Shown piece by piece: positions 44,372-53,892 of a stretch of DNA of 64,000 nt. The notes beneath the pieces are model-generated. The model was given only the letters and a program-made list of their open reading frames with translations. It was not told where the DNA came from and ran no database searches. Numbering within the stretch: the first letter of the stretch is position 1; the number at the start of each line of letters is the position of its first letter. Position numbers and translations under genes: made by a program. Origin of the DNA: Falsirhodobacter halotolerans (lineage in GTDB: Bacteria > Pseudomonadota > Alphaproteobacteria > Rhodobacterales > Rhodobacteraceae); NCBI RefSeq assembly GCF_022899245.1, contig NZ_JALJAZ010000001.1, positions 1,643,501 to 1,707,500 on the forward strand, given 5' to 3'.

Positions 44372-44915
44372 GGATACTCTGCGCCATCTGGCAGCACTCT
44401 ATGACCGCAGCGACGATCCGTGGGATCACCGCACATCCCCCACCGAGCAGGCGAAGTATGCGGCGACCCTGCAGGCCATCGGGCCGGGACCGTTCCGTCA
44501 CGCGGTGGAGGTGGGGTGCGGCAACGGCACGCTTCTTGCCCGCCTTGCACCCCGCTGCCAGCGCCTGACCGGGATCGACTGCATCCCCCGCGCCGCTGAC
44601 GCCGCGCGAAACGCCGTGTCGGATTTTCCACAGGTGGAGGTGATCGACGGTGCCGCCCCCAAGGCGTTGCAGGGTCTTTCGCCCGATCTTCTGGTCCTGT
44701 CCGAGGTGCTGTATTTCCTGACGCCGGAGGAGATCGGCCAACTGTCCGCATGGATCCGCCAGACCCCTGTGCGCACGGTGGCGGTCAATTGGCTTGGCCC
44801 GACGGACGAAGATTTGGACGGCACCACCGCGCTGGACTGCCTGACGCGTTGGCTGGGCGCGCCGGATACGACGCATGTGGCCGAAACCTACCGGATCGAT
44901 GTGTTCGGCATCTGA
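44361..44915 (+). CDS. NodS-like SAM-dependent methyltransferase
   Basis: The 184-residue protein has the class I methyltransferase motif VEVGCGNGTLLARLA (motif I), a later acidic loop GIDCIPRAADAAR, and LLVLSEVLYFLTPEE (motif IV region). The start PREDTLRHLAALYDRSDDPWDH resembles NodS, which N-methylates deacetylated chitooligosaccharides in Nod factor synthesis. Paired with a PIG-L deacetylase, N-methylation of the freed amine is a reasonable guess. It overlaps the deacetylase by 11 bases. Confidence 0.82.
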   Translation: MPREDTLRHLAALYDRSDDPWDHRTSPTEQAKYAATLQAIGPGPFRHAVEVGCGNGTLLARLAPRCQRLTGIDCIPRAADAARNAVSDFPQVEVIDGAAPKALQGLSPDLLVLSEVLYFLTPEEIGQLSAWIRQTPVRTVAVNWLGPTDEDLDGTTALDCLTRWLGAPDTTHVAETYRIDVFGI

Positions 44916-45229
44916 AAAAGGGCGACCATGACGAGACGGTTACGGCGGCCACCCGTCCAGAATGACGTCCGTCGGCACGGCCTCCACCTAGCTCGGCAAA
45001 ACAGTTGCGATAGAGGTCCATCAAAGCATCGTGGCTGCGATCGGAGGAACTGCAGGTTCCGCCGTCTTCAATACATGTGCGGGACAATCTTACAGCGGAT
45101 GGAAACCTACCTCATGGGCGTTGTTCCGACTGAGCTAGCGTCGGAGACGAAGCTGTTGCTCCCGATCTTAAGGATGAGTCAGAGTTCACGTCGACCGTCC
45201 GCTTTTTGTGCGAATGGGAATTTGTGATT
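44916..45229. other. Gap without a clear gene
   Basis: No convincing gene is seen. A minus-strand frame around 44,920-45,087 contains SHDALMDLYRNCFAELGGG, which looks protein-like, but it has no good start and is not recognised; it may be the rest of a broken gene. The remainder is of lower GC than the neighbouring operon. Confidence 0.3.
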
Positions 45230-45859
45230 TCAAACGGAGGATGACAGCTCCGCGTTCAGCATTTTGGCCAGCGAGCGACGCCCGAAAAAGCCGTCGATTT
45301 GCCGGGCCTTGAATGTGGTGGGACGCAGCCGCACAATACCCCTGTTGCAGGTTTCCAAGACATAGTCCCGCTCGGCACCATACAGGGAGGCCCGACTGGC
45401 TGTTACCGTTACCACCGTCACCTTTACGCCTACAAAATCCATATGGCAGTCGAGATCCGGATTTTCTTCACACGCCCGGTCGATCAGGATGCTGAAGCGC
45501 CCGATATCCTTTTCTTCCCCGCTCACGAGCGGCCCGACGTTCGTCGCAATGCGCGCATCACCATCCTCATCATCCCGATGGCGTTCGTTGCGCTCGGGAA
45601 TAATGGCGCGAAAACTTCGGCCGTCGGCAATACGGACGTCTAGGATGATGTCTAAAAGGTAGACAGGCTCAAGACCCAGATTTGTTACGAAGCAGTGAGA
45701 TTTCATGCCACGGCCAGCGCCAGAGGTGATCAGAATAGATGGCTGATGCTGGCGCCGGTAACTCGACAAAAAGACGTTCAGGTAAACAATCCAGATCATG
45801 GCGGTTACCCCCGCCATGACAGCGGAAATAAGGGGGGCGTATTGGAGGAATGAGGTCAC
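45230..45859 (-). CDS. Membrane-anchored hypothetical protein
   Basis: The 209-residue protein has one hydrophobic segment at the N-terminus (LISAVMAGVTAMIWIVYLNVFL), a basic stretch SSYRRQH, then a soluble domain of beta-like strands (GMKSHCFVTNLGLEPVYLLDIILD). Its layout suggests an inner-membrane anchor with a cytoplasmic domain; its role is unknown. A GTG at 45,859 is taken as the start since it begins directly before the membrane segment; an ATG at 45,985 gives an unconserved extension. Confidence 0.6.
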   Translation of the reverse strand: MTSFLQYAPLISAVMAGVTAMIWIVYLNVFLSSYRRQHQPSILITSGAGRGMKSHCFVTNLGLEPVYLLDIILDVRIADGRSFRAIIPERNERHRDDEDGDARIATNVGPLVSGEEKDIGRFSILIDRACEENPDLDCHMDFVGVKVTVVTVTASRASLYGAERDYVLETCNRGIVRLRPTTFKARQIDGFFGRRSLAKMLNAELSSSV

Positions 45860-46348
45860 GGGGATCAATCTATCTTGGCGATCTGACACGCGGGTGGAGA
45901 CGAAGGTGAACCTGAAAGACGCGCTATCTGTTCCAAAAGCCGCGCGACCCCGCCCTTTGTGCTGCCCTGTAAACTTCCCCCGCATATGGACCGCTTCTTG
46001 CTAGGTTACCTGTATCAAGGGGCTAAATGCATTCCACGCAACCTCAAATATGCATTTTACGCGGCCCATCTTCCTGTGCCTCATGCTTTGCCTTCATGCA
46101 GAAGAGCCCCTACTGAAGCCTTTGAAGGCCCTGTTTGACCTATCGGAACGGCGGGCGTGTCGGCTTATGGGGGCGGATCGCAAGATGGTCCGCTACTAGG
46201 GAAATCGTGCGCCGGACACGATGCGATTGCTGGTCACATCGTCGTCGTCGGTCTCGGCGACGCTTCAGCAGCACGAGCTTTACAGCTAACGTGCGAAGTA
46301 TGACGGCAATCCTGTAGACCGCTACCAATGATGGCACAATCGTATCTT
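45860..46348. other. Intergenic region with IS3 relic
   Basis: This about 490-bp stretch carries a fragment of an IS3-family transposase (listed separately) and otherwise no gene. Several short open frames do not resemble proteins. GC content is lower than in the surrounding core genes, which fits decayed mobile DNA. Confidence 0.45.
46113..46200 (+). pseudogene. Relic of an IS3-family transposase OrfB (N-terminal part)
   Basis: The frame reads LFDLSERRACRLMGADRKMVRY followed directly by a stop; the SERRAC..LG..R..VRY pattern is the conserved N-terminus of IS3-family OrfB. A few more residues with weak similarity follow to about 46,286. There is no start codon and no catalytic core, so it is a decayed fragment. 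Confidence 0.65.
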
Positions 46349-47866
46349 TCAGGCAGGGTCATTTGCGGCCCCGAGTGCCTCCAACCCCATAAGAAGCGCG
46401 GCTTTGATGGGAGTCGCCAGAACCTCCTCCGGCTCGCCTTCGAAGTTGAATTCGCGGGCCACAGGCGGCTCGCCCCGGAGGCAGGATGCAATGCAGACAT
46501 ATCCGGCCGGTTTGCCCTGATCGGATCCCGGTCCGGCAACTCCGGTGACCGCCGGAGCTAAGCCTGCCTCCGGCGCGGCTTCCAATGCACCGACGGCCAT
46601 CTGCCGGGCAACCTCCGGGTCATACACTGTTCTTGCCGCAATAAGCGCCTCCGACACGCCGAGAGCGGCTGTCTTCAATGACGCGCGGTAGGTGACGAAG
46701 CTACCTTCCAAAGTATCCGAACTGTCCGGGACTGCAGCCAAACTTGACGCCAGAAGCCCGCCCGTGCATGATTCAGATGTCACGAGCCGCATGCCGCGCT
46801 TGTTCAAGCATCGGCACAGATCCGCAGCAGAGACCTCTGTGTCCGTTGGAATATCAACTTTCGCACGATCGGTTCGCAAGACCGGCGGTCGGAAAAACCG
46901 TTCATCAATCATGTCCAGAAGGGAGAACCGATCGGTTAATGGATGATCAAGACGGATGGGGTTCACCCGCTTATACCAAGTGGTCTGTAGCCGATGTAGC
47001 ACTGACCCCAAGACTATCTGAGCATGCTGATCTCTTTCCATTCCGAGGATGGTAACCAGATGTTGGGTGGTCACGCGGGGATCCTTGGTCAGGACCTTGC
47101 CAAGCGAAAAGAGAACGATGTCCCATTCCAGATATGTTGCCCCGATCTGCGCCTCATCGCCCGCGCCGATGCCAAGCCCGTCGGTGGGTGCTGCCCGCCA
47201 TGTTTTCTCGGGAACGCCTGCTCGACGGGCAAGCCACGGAATTTCCCAAGACTTGATCAGGCCCTGAAGCGGAGCCAAATCACCAACATCACCATGTAGC
47301 GTCCAGAAGCCGGCGCCAAGTTCGGAGAAATTGTCCGTGCTGGCTACGATACCGCCGACGCGATGCGCTTGATCGTAGAGCGCCATCATTCGCAGCCGTG
47401 CGCGCAGGTTGCCCCGGCGTGTTCGTGCTGGGCCTTCATCGGAAGACACAAGAGAATGATCCAATCCACCCAATGACGCGACCATTTCGTCAAACCGGGT
47501 GCTCAGATCAAGATGGTTATGTTCCACCCCAAGGGCCGCGCACGCCTCGATGCCCCGCTCGGTCTCTTCTACATTCTGGTAGATCGGCAAAGTGAACCCA
47601 ATGACCCGCCAACCGGCCTTCTTGAACAGCGCAGCAGTCAAGGCGGAATCCACCCCGCCAGACATGCCAAGCACGGCGGTGCCAACTTCCGCCTGATCGC
47701 GGTAGTCCGATAGATCCTGACAGATTTTTTCAAGGACCGTCTCGAGATCCTCTTCGGGAAGGAACACCCCCTCCTCGATCTGCTTCTCCCGTTGCTCCTT
47801 GAACCAGAGGGTAGGCCCCTCGCCCCCCGCCTGACGCGCGAGGTTCAGAATATCCAAGTAAAGCAT
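46349..47866 (-). CDS. nadE: NAD synthetase fused to a CinA/PncC amidase domain
   Basis: The N-terminal part (about residues 1-330 of 505) is an NH3-dependent NAD synthetase: the PP-loop LGMSGGVDSALTAALF at 67-81, ASTDNFSELGAGFWT, and an acidic TDGLGIGAGDEAQ loop. No glutaminase domain is present. The C-terminal part (about 345-500) is a CinA_C/PncC domain with TSESCTGGLL at 363-372, TYRASLKTAALGV and AVTGVAGPGSDQ at 439-450. PncC deamidates NMN to nicotinate mononucleotide. The fusion would join two steps of NAD recycling. GGAGG precedes the ATG at 47,866; longer starts lack one. Confidence 0.85.
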   Translation of the reverse strand: MLYLDILNLARQAGGEGPTLWFKEQREKQIEEGVFLPEEDLETVLEKICQDLSDYRDQAEVGTAVLGMSGGVDSALTAALFKKAGWRVIGFTLPIYQNVEETERGIEACAALGVEHNHLDLSTRFDEMVASLGGLDHSLVSSDEGPARTRRGNLRARLRMMALYDQAHRVGGIVASTDNFSELGAGFWTLHGDVGDLAPLQGLIKSWEIPWLARRAGVPEKTWRAAPTDGLGIGAGDEAQIGATYLEWDIVLFSLGKVLTKDPRVTTQHLVTILGMERDQHAQIVLGSVLHRLQTTWYKRVNPIRLDHPLTDRFSLLDMIDERFFRPPVLRTDRAKVDIPTDTEVSAADLCRCLNKRGMRLVTSESCTGGLLASSLAAVPDSSDTLEGSFVTYRASLKTAALGVSEALIAARTVYDPEVARQMAVGALEAAPEAGLAPAVTGVAGPGSDQGKPAGYVCIASCLRGEPPVAREFNFEGEPEEVLATPIKAALLMGLEALGAANDPA

Positions 47867-47939
47867 GACGGCCTCCATTATTTTGTCTGCAGCGCCTGAG
47901 GCATAAAAACAAGCCGCCATCGGGCCCCAAGGATCCTAG

Positions 47940-48779
47940 GGTCAGGACCCATTGAAGTCATCGGATTGAGCTGATTCATTTGCCTCGAAGGAGGCGACTG
48001 ATGAGTGACCTTTTTCTGGCTGAGTGACGCTCAGATGGCGCGTCTGCGCCCTTACTTTCCAAAGTCTCACGGCCGTCCTCGCGTGGATGACCGGCGCGTG
48101 TTGAGCGGGATAATCTTCGTCAATCGTAACGGCTTGCGGTGGCGGGACGCCCCTCGTGAATACGGCCCGGCGAAGACACTCTACAATCGATGGAAGCGAT
48201 GGGGCGACATGGGCGTCTTTTCCCGGATCATGGCGGGCCTTTCTGCCGAAGCTGCCACACCGAAGACGGTGATGATCGACGCCACCTATCTGAAAGCCCA
48301 TCGCACGGCCACCAGCCTTGGGGTGAAAAAGGGGGGCGCGGGCGGCTGATCGGCCGCACGAAAGGCGGTATGAACACCAAGCTGCACGCCGTCACCGATG
48401 CCGAGGGACGACCGATCCGGCTCTTCATGACGGCGGGCCAGGTCAGCGATTATACCGGTGCGGCGGCTTTGATGGGCAGCCTGCCCGAGGCGGACTGGCT
48501 GCTGGCAGATCGCGGCTATGACGCGGACTGGTTCCGCGAGGCCCTGCAGAACAAGGGCATCGCGCCCTGCATTCCCGGCCGTAAGTCTCGCGGCAAGTCC
48601 GTCAAATATGACAAGCGAAGATACAAGCGCCGCAACCGCATCGAGATCATGTTCGGCCGGCTCAAGGACTGGAGACGTGTGGCGACCCGATACGACAGAT
48701 CGCCGAAAGTCTACCTCTCCGCCGTCGCCCTTGCAGCAACCGTCATGTTCTGGCTGTGACTGAGGAACGAGTCCTGACC
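47940..48779. mobile_element. IS5-family insertion sequence, copy 2 (about 840 bp)
   Basis: Inverted ends GGTCAGGAC (left, 47940-47948) and GTCCTGACC (right, 48771-48779) are flanked by CTAG on both sides (47936-47939 and 48780-48783), which fits the C(T/A)AG target duplication of IS5. It encodes a two-phase transposase on the plus strand. It differs clearly from the copy at 36 kb. It separates the nadE-pncC gene from the ars operon. Confidence 0.85.
48005..48759 (+). CDS. IS5-family transposase made by -1 frameshifting
   Basis: Phase one (48,005-48,349, GTG start) has FFWLSDAQMARLRPYFP, NGLRWRDAP and the first catalytic Asp in VMIDATYLKAH. Phase two runs to 48,759 with RTKGGMNTKLHAV, LLADRGYDADWFR (second Asp), and RNRIEIMFGRLKDWRR with the catalytic Glu. 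The phases join at a slippery A5G6 run (48326-48336), and the total length fits a -1 shift. Both parts look intact. Confidence 0.85.
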
Positions 48780-48906
48780 CTAGGCCGGACCGAGCACCGC
48801 CGTGCCGTAAAGGATGGGACAAAGCGGACTCTCGCACTGGTCGCAACCCCTTGCGTTTGAGCCCTCATCCTCGCATCATATCAACATTAGTTGAGAGGTT
48901 GATTCG

Positions 48907-49263
48907 ATGGAAGAGGAACGCGCGCTTGCCGCTTTTGCGGCGCTGTCGCAGGAGACGCGGCTCCGCATCGTGCGGCTGCTGATACAGGCTGGACCGGACG
49001 GCATGGCGGCGGGGGCCATTGGGGAGGCCATCGGCGCGACCACCTCGCGCCTGTCCTTCCATCTGACGCATCTGGAACATGCCGGGTTGATCCGGTCGCG
49101 CCGCGATGGGCGGTTCATCATCTACGCCGCGCTCTACCCGTCCTTCTCCGCTTTGATCGAGTTCCTGATGCGCGACTGCTGTCAAGGCCATCCCGACATC
49201 TGCGCTCCCGCGATGGCCGCACTGGAATGCGATTGCGAACCTGCTGCCACCGAAAGGGCCTGA
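48907..49263 (+). CDS. arsR: ArsR-family arsenic-responsive repressor
   Basis: The 118-residue protein is a winged-helix repressor (FAALSQETRLRIVRLLIQAG, then GATTSRLSFHLTHLEHAGLI, RRDGRFIIYAA). Cysteines near the C-terminus, in DCCQGHPDIC and ECDCEP, are the likely As(III) site; this C-terminal placement differs from the classical ELCVC motif in helix 3 of E. coli ArsR. It is the first gene of the ars operon and probably controls it. Confidence 0.9.
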   Translation: MEEERALAAFAALSQETRLRIVRLLIQAGPDGMAAGAIGEAIGATTSRLSFHLTHLEHAGLIRSRRDGRFIIYAALYPSFSALIEFLMRDCCQGHPDICAPAMAALECDCEPAATERA

Positions 49264-49265
49264 CC

Positions 49266-49691
49266 ATGGACGTCATCATCTACCATAACCCCGCCTGCGG
49301 CACGTCACGCAACACGCTGGCGATGATCCGCAACGCAGGCATCGAGCCGCATGTGGTCGAGTATCTGAAGACACCACCCTCGCGGGTGCTGCTGGTGCAG
49401 CTCATCGAACGGATGGAGATCACACCGCGCGCCCTGCTGCGGGAGAAGGTAACGCCCTATGCGGAGCTTGGTTTGGATGACCAGGCGCTGTCCGATGAGG
49501 CCCTGATCGACGCAATGATGGCGCATCCGATCCTCATCAACCGGCCCATCGTCGTCAGCCCGAAGGGCGTTCGGCTCTGCCGCCCCTCCGAGGCCGTGCT
49601 GGATCTCCTGCCGCCGCAGCAGGCCGCTTTTGCCAAGGAAGACGGCGAGCAAGTCGTGGACGAGCACAGCAACCGCACCCGTTCCGCCTGA
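49266..49691 (+). CDS. arsC: Arsenate reductase, glutaredoxin-linked type
   Basis: The enzyme reduces arsenate to arsenite with glutathione and glutaredoxin. The 141-residue protein has the catalytic cysteine in [14 protein letters not shown] (Cys11), and the arginine region [22 protein letters not shown] that binds the oxyanion. The length fits the ArsC family. It starts two bases after arsR in the operon. Confidence 0.94.
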   Translation: MDVIIYHNPACGTSRNTLAMIRNAGIEPHVVEYLKTPPSRVLLVQLIERMEITPRALLREKVTPYAELGLDDQALSDEALIDAMMAHPILINRPIVVSPKGVRLCRPSEAVLDLLPPQQAAFAKEDGEQVVDEHSNRTRSA

Positions 49692-49704
49692 CCCGGAGAA
49701 GATC

Positions 49705-50781
49705 ATGAGCATGTCGCAACCGACTCGTCGGCTGTCCTTCCTCGACCGTTATCTGACGCTGTGGATCTTTGCCGCCATGGCGCTCGGCATTCTGTTGGGC
49801 ACGGTGTTCACCGGGCTGCCTGAGGCGTTGGGTGCCATGTCGGTCGGCTCCACCAACATTCCCATCGCCATCGGCCTGATCCTGATGATGTATCCGCCCC
49901 TGGCCAAGGTCCGCTACGAGGACCTGCCGCAGGTGTTCACCGACACGCGCGTGCTGCTGCTGTCGCTGGTGCAGAACTGGATCATCGGGCCGGTCCTGAT
50001 GTTCGCCCTTGCGGTGATCTTCCTGCGCGACAGCCCCGAATACATGACCGGCCTGATCCTGATCGGTCTGGCCCGCTGCATCGCCATGGTGCTGGTCTGG
50101 AACCAGCTTGCGCGCGGGGACAGCCAGTATGTCGCGGGGCTGGTGGCCTTCAATTCTATCTTCCAGATCCTGTTCTTCTCCACCTATGCCTGGCTGTTCC
50201 TGACCGTCCTGCCGCCCCTGTTCGGGTTGGAGGGCAGCGTGATCGACGTGGGGTTCTGGACGGTGACCGAGGCGGTGCTGATCTATCTGGGCCTGCCGTT
50301 CATCGCAGGCTATCTGACGCGCCGCGTCCTGATCGCGCGGCGGGGCGAGGGGTGGTATCAGGACAGGTTCCTGCCGAAGATCGGCCCGCTGACGCTGGTG
50401 GCGCTGCTGTTCACAATCGTCGCGATGTTCAGTCTCAAGGGTGGCGATGTGCTGCGTCTGCCGCTGGATGCGTTGCGGATCGCCGTGCCGCTGGTGATCT
50501 ACTTCGCCGTGCAGTTCATCGTCAGCTTCGCGATGGGCCGCTGGATCGCGAAGGACTATCCGCGCACCACCGCCATCGCCTTCACGGCGGCGGGCAACAA
50601 CTTCGAGCTGGCGATTGCCGTCGCTATCGCGGCCTATGGTCTGGCCTCGCCCGTGGCTTTCGCCGCCGTTATCGGCCCGCTGGTCGAGGTGCCGGTGCTG
50701 ATCCTGCTGGTGAACGTGGCCTTGCGCCTTGGCCGTCAGTGGTTTCCCCACGATGCCGCGCTGAAGGAGGGCCGCGCATGA
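49705..50781 (+). CDS. acr3: Arsenite efflux permease ACR3
   Basis: The 358-residue inner-membrane protein has about ten hydrophobic segments, starting [19 protein letters not shown], and the family hallmark [18 protein letters not shown] with the functional cysteine. It exports arsenite by proton antiport. It overlaps arsH by four bases. The cargo order arsR-arsC-acr3-arsH is common in alphaproteobacteria. Confidence 0.94.
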   Translation: MSMSQPTRRLSFLDRYLTLWIFAAMALGILLGTVFTGLPEALGAMSVGSTNIPIAIGLILMMYPPLAKVRYEDLPQVFTDTRVLLLSLVQNWIIGPVLMFALAVIFLRDSPEYMTGLILIGLARCIAMVLVWNQLARGDSQYVAGLVAFNSIFQILFFSTYAWLFLTVLPPLFGLEGSVIDVGFWTVTEAVLIYLGLPFIAGYLTRRVLIARRGEGWYQDRFLPKIGPLTLVALLFTIVAMFSLKGGDVLRLPLDALRIAVPLVIYFAVQFIVSFAMGRWIAKDYPRTTAIAFTAAGNNFELAIAVAIAAYGLASPVAFAAVIGPLVEVPVLILLVNVALRLGRQWFPHDAALKEGRA

Positions 50782-51467
50782 TCCCTGACCTGCCGAACCT
50801 GTCGCCCGAGGCCCTGCGCCTGCCGCAGATCGACGGCCCTCCGCCGCGCATCCTGCTGCTGTATGGCTCGCTCCGCGAACGGTCCTACAGCCGGTTCGCC
50901 ACGCTGGAAGCTGAACGCCTCCTGCGCCACTTCGGCTGCGAGACGCGGGTATTTCATGCAGACGGCCTGCCGCTGCCGGACGATGCCGAGGCCGATCATC
51001 CCAAGGTGCAGGAGCTGCGCGATCTGTGCCTCTGGTCCGAGGGACAGGTCTGGACCAGCCCCGAACGACACGGCGCGATGACCGGCGTGATGAAGTCGCA
51101 GATCGACTGGATACCGCTGTCGATGGGCGCGATCCGCCCCACGCAGGGGCGGACGCTGGCCGTCATGCAGGTGTCGGGCGGATCGCAGAGCTTCAACGCG
51201 CTGAACCAGATGCGCATCCTGGGCCGCTGGATGCGGATGGTGACGATCCCGAACCAGTCCTCCGTCGCCAAGGCGTATCAGGAGTTCGAGGAGGACGGCC
51301 GCATGAAGCCGTCGCCTTACTATGACCGGATCGTGGACGTGATGGAGGAGCTGGTGCGCTTCACCCTCCTGACGCGCGACCGGTCCGACCTGATCGACCG
51401 CTACAGCGAGCGCAAGGAAGCGGCCGAGAAAGTGCAGGAGCGCCTGAATCTGAAGGACGCGACCTGA
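50778..51467 (+). CDS. arsH: Organoarsenical NADPH-dependent FMN oxidoreductase ArsH
   Basis: The 229-residue flavodoxin-like protein binds FMN through [14 protein letters not shown] and has the [21 protein letters not shown] segment typical of ArsH. ArsH oxidises trivalent methylated or aromatic arsenicals to less toxic pentavalent forms. It is fourth in the ars operon, and its stop overlaps the start of the MFS gene. Confidence 0.93.
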   Translation: MIPDLPNLSPEALRLPQIDGPPPRILLLYGSLRERSYSRFATLEAERLLRHFGCETRVFHADGLPLPDDAEADHPKVQELRDLCLWSEGQVWTSPERHGAMTGVMKSQIDWIPLSMGAIRPTQGRTLAVMQVSGGSQSFNALNQMRILGRWMRMVTIPNQSSVAKAYQEFEEDGRMKPSPYYDRIVDVMEELVRFTLLTRDRSDLIDRYSERKEAAEKVQERLNLKDAT

Positions 51468-52657
51468 TGCAGACGGCGCGGCGCTGGCCGGTCATTTGCG
51501 CCCTTGGCATCGTTCAGATATTCGCCTGGGGCAGCAGCTACTACCTGATGGCGGTGCTGGCCGCGCCCATTGTTGCCGATACTGGATGGCCGCTACCGTG
51601 GGTGGTCGGGGCTATCTCGGTGGCCTTGGCCTGCGCCGGAATGGTGTCGCCAAAGGTGGGTAACGCCATTGCTCGCTTCGGCGGACGGCCCGTGCTGGCC
51701 GTGGGCTGCATCCTTCTGGCATTGGGCCTCACCCTCGTTGCGACGGCTCTGAACCTTCCTGCCTTCTATGCTGGATGGTGCATCATGGGTCTGGGGATGG
51801 GCGCAGGGCTTTACGATCCGGCCTTTGCCACGCTTGGCCGTCTCTACAAGCAGGACGCGCGGGCGGCGATCACGGCCCTGACTCTGTGGGGCGGGTTCGC
51901 CAGCACGGTGTGCTGGCCCTTGTCCTCCTGGCTGTTGGATCAGGTCGGCTGGCGCGGAACGGCGGCGACCTATGCCGTGATCCACCTGCTGATCTGTCTG
52001 CCCCTGATCTTCGGCCTGATCCCGAAGGAGTCGGAGGTCCAGCCCGAGGCGGATCAGCGCGCGGTAGGCTCCGCGTCCTTGGTCGGCCATGAGCGCATGG
52101 CGTTCCTGATCATGGCCTCGATCCTCATCACCGCCGGGCTGGCCGTCACCCTGATCTCGGTGCATCTGCTGACGCTTCTTCAAGCGCAGGGTCTGTCTCT
52201 TTCGGAGGCCGTCGCCATCGGTGCGCTGCTGGGACCGGCGCAGGTCGCGGCGCGTGTCGTGGAAATGGCGGGGCGCGGACGACACCATCCGATCTGGACG
52301 CTGATCGTCGCAACTGGCAGTGTCGCAACCGGTCTTGTGCTTCTGGCGCTGGAAATGGACGTGCCGGGTCTGGCTGTGATCCTCTATGGCGCAGGCAATG
52401 GCATCTTCTCCATCGCACGCGGCTCGCTGCCCTTGGCGCTGTTCGGGGCTGATCGCTACCCGGTCGTGATGGGCCGTCTGGCGCGGCCCTCGCTTCTGGC
52501 GCAGGCCGCCGCCCCCATGCTGGGCGGAGCGCTGATCGCAGGCATGGGAGCGGAGGGCGCTTTGACGGTCGTTGCCTGCCTCGGGATGGCGAACCTCGTG
52601 CTGGCAATGACGATGTGGGGTATGATCCGACAGCGTGCGGAGCGGCCAACGGCTTAA
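51467..52657 (+). CDS. MFS transporter of the ars operon
   Basis: The 396-residue protein has about twelve hydrophobic segments (first: VICALGIVQIFAWGSSYYLMAV) of the major facilitator superfamily, with a GRPVLAVG-type loop between helices 2 and 3. It starts at the last base of the arsH stop, so it belongs to the operon. MFS exporters of arsenicals (for example ArsK, ArsJ) are known in such operons; which this is cannot be decided. No GAPDH gene for an ArsJ pathway is next to it. Confidence 0.8.
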   Translation: MQTARRWPVICALGIVQIFAWGSSYYLMAVLAAPIVADTGWPLPWVVGAISVALACAGMVSPKVGNAIARFGGRPVLAVGCILLALGLTLVATALNLPAFYAGWCIMGLGMGAGLYDPAFATLGRLYKQDARAAITALTLWGGFASTVCWPLSSWLLDQVGWRGTAATYAVIHLLICLPLIFGLIPKESEVQPEADQRAVGSASLVGHERMAFLIMASILITAGLAVTLISVHLLTLLQAQGLSLSEAVAIGALLGPAQVAARVVEMAGRGRHHPIWTLIVATGSVATGLVLLALEMDVPGLAVILYGAGNGIFSIARGSLPLALFGADRYPVVMGRLARPSLLAQAAAPMLGGALIAGMGAEGALTVVACLGMANLVLAMTMWGMIRQRAERPTA

Positions 52658-52702
52658 GATCGGAAGAAGGCGAAGGTCCGGTTTGGGCTCTGAGCACCCT
52701 CT

Positions 52703-53764
52703 TCAGAGGTCCGCAAGGTCGATCAGCTCCCGCAGGACCTGATCGCACTCCTCGGCCGTCCCGACGGAAATGCGCAGCCAGTCCCGGATCCTCGGCTGCC
52801 GGAAGTGCCGCACGAGGATGCCGCGTTCCCTCAGGCCGGCAAGCAGGTCCTCCGCATCCCTCGTCGGGCGGGACATCAGCAAGAAGTTCGTCGCGGACGG
52901 CAGGACGGTGAAACCTGCGTGCCTCAACCCCTCCGCCAGCCGATCGCGATCCGCCATCACCTTCGCACGCGTGAGGTTGAACCAGTCCCGGTCCTGCCAG
53001 GCTGCCAAGGCTCCCGCCTGCGCCAGCCGGTCGAGGGGATAGGAATTGAAGCTGTCCTTGATCCGCCGCAGCGCTGCGATCAGATGCGGCTGGCCCATGG
53101 CGAAGCCCGCATGCAGGCCGGCCAGGCTGCGGGACTTCGAGAAGGTCTGTGCCACCAGAAGATTGTCGTAGCGCGGAATGAGAGAGGCTGCGCTCTCCGC
53201 ACCGAAGTCCACATAGGCTTCATCCACCAGCACCACCACATCGGGATTGCGACGAAGGATGTCCTCGATGGCGGGCAGCCCAAGCGCGATACCGGTCGGC
53301 GCGTTCGGGTTGGCGAGGATGATGCCTCCGTTCGGGCCGACGTAATCCAGCGGATCGATGGTGAAGTCCGATCGCAGAAGGACCTGCCGGAACGCGATCT
53401 CGTAGAGCATGCAGTAGGTGACGTAGAAGCTGTAGGTGATGTCCGGGAAGAGGATCGCGCCCTTGCCACGGAACAGGCCGTTGACCGCATGGGCCAGCAC
53501 CTCGTCGCTGCTGTTGCCTAGAAAGACATGATCGGCCGTCAGGCCGTGCGTGTCCGCGATGGCCTGCGCCAGCTCGGAAGAGGTCGGGTCGGGATAAAGA
53601 CGGAGGTCGTCGTTCGTGGCCGCGCGGATGGCGTTCAGCACGCGGGGCGACGGGCCGTAGGGATTCTCGTTCGTATTCAGCTTGACGAAGCGCTGGCCCT
53701 TCGGCTGTTCACCGGGGGTATAGGGCACCAAGTCGTGGACGAGCGGGCTCCAGAGCGTGCTCAT
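52703..53764 (-). CDS. hisC: HisC-like histidinol-phosphate aminotransferase
   Basis: This PLP enzyme of fold type I (353 residues) has [14 protein letters not shown] at the N-terminus, LANPNAPTG, a VDEAYVDF aspartate/tyrosine pair and the PLP lysine in [16 protein letters not shown]. These are the landmarks of HisC, which aminates imidazole-acetol phosphate in histidine synthesis. It is probably an accessory paralogue, since it lies alone in a metal-resistance block; related enzymes also act on other phosphorylated substrates. ATG at 53,764 is preferred to 53,794. Confidence 0.83.
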   Translation of the reverse strand: MSTLWSPLVHDLVPYTPGEQPKGQRFVKLNTNENPYGPSPRVLNAIRAATNDDLRLYPDPTSSELAQAIADTHGLTADHVFLGNSSDEVLAHAVNGLFRGKGAILFPDITYSFYVTYCMLYEIAFRQVLLRSDFTIDPLDYVGPNGGIILANPNAPTGIALGLPAIEDILRRNPDVVVLVDEAYVDFGAESAASLIPRYDNLLVAQTFSKSRSLAGLHAGFAMGQPHLIAALRRIKDSFNSYPLDRLAQAGALAAWQDRDWFNLTRAKVMADRDRLAEGLRHAGFTVLPSATNFLLMSRPTRDAEDLLAGLRERGILVRHFRQPRIRDWLRISVGTAEECDQVLRELIDLADL

Positions 53765-53892
53765 GGTCGATCTTCTTTCATCCGGCGCGGTCACGATCGG
53801 CAGGACGCTAATCCAAAATGTTCGACACCACCATCAGGCATGGCAATGAAAATCACCCGCCATCTCATTCCCAACCATGCTATCCTTTGCCT

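Noticed and set aside
44785-45087. Minus-strand frame of about 100 codons as a gene
   Set aside because: Half of it is antisense to the methyltransferase gene; only a short part outside looks protein-like and no start site is present.
46551-46562. ACCGCCGGAGC, like the end of tRNA-Asn, as a possible right attachment site
   Set aside because: Only 11 bases match and it lies inside the CinA domain coding region, where the protein motif explains it.
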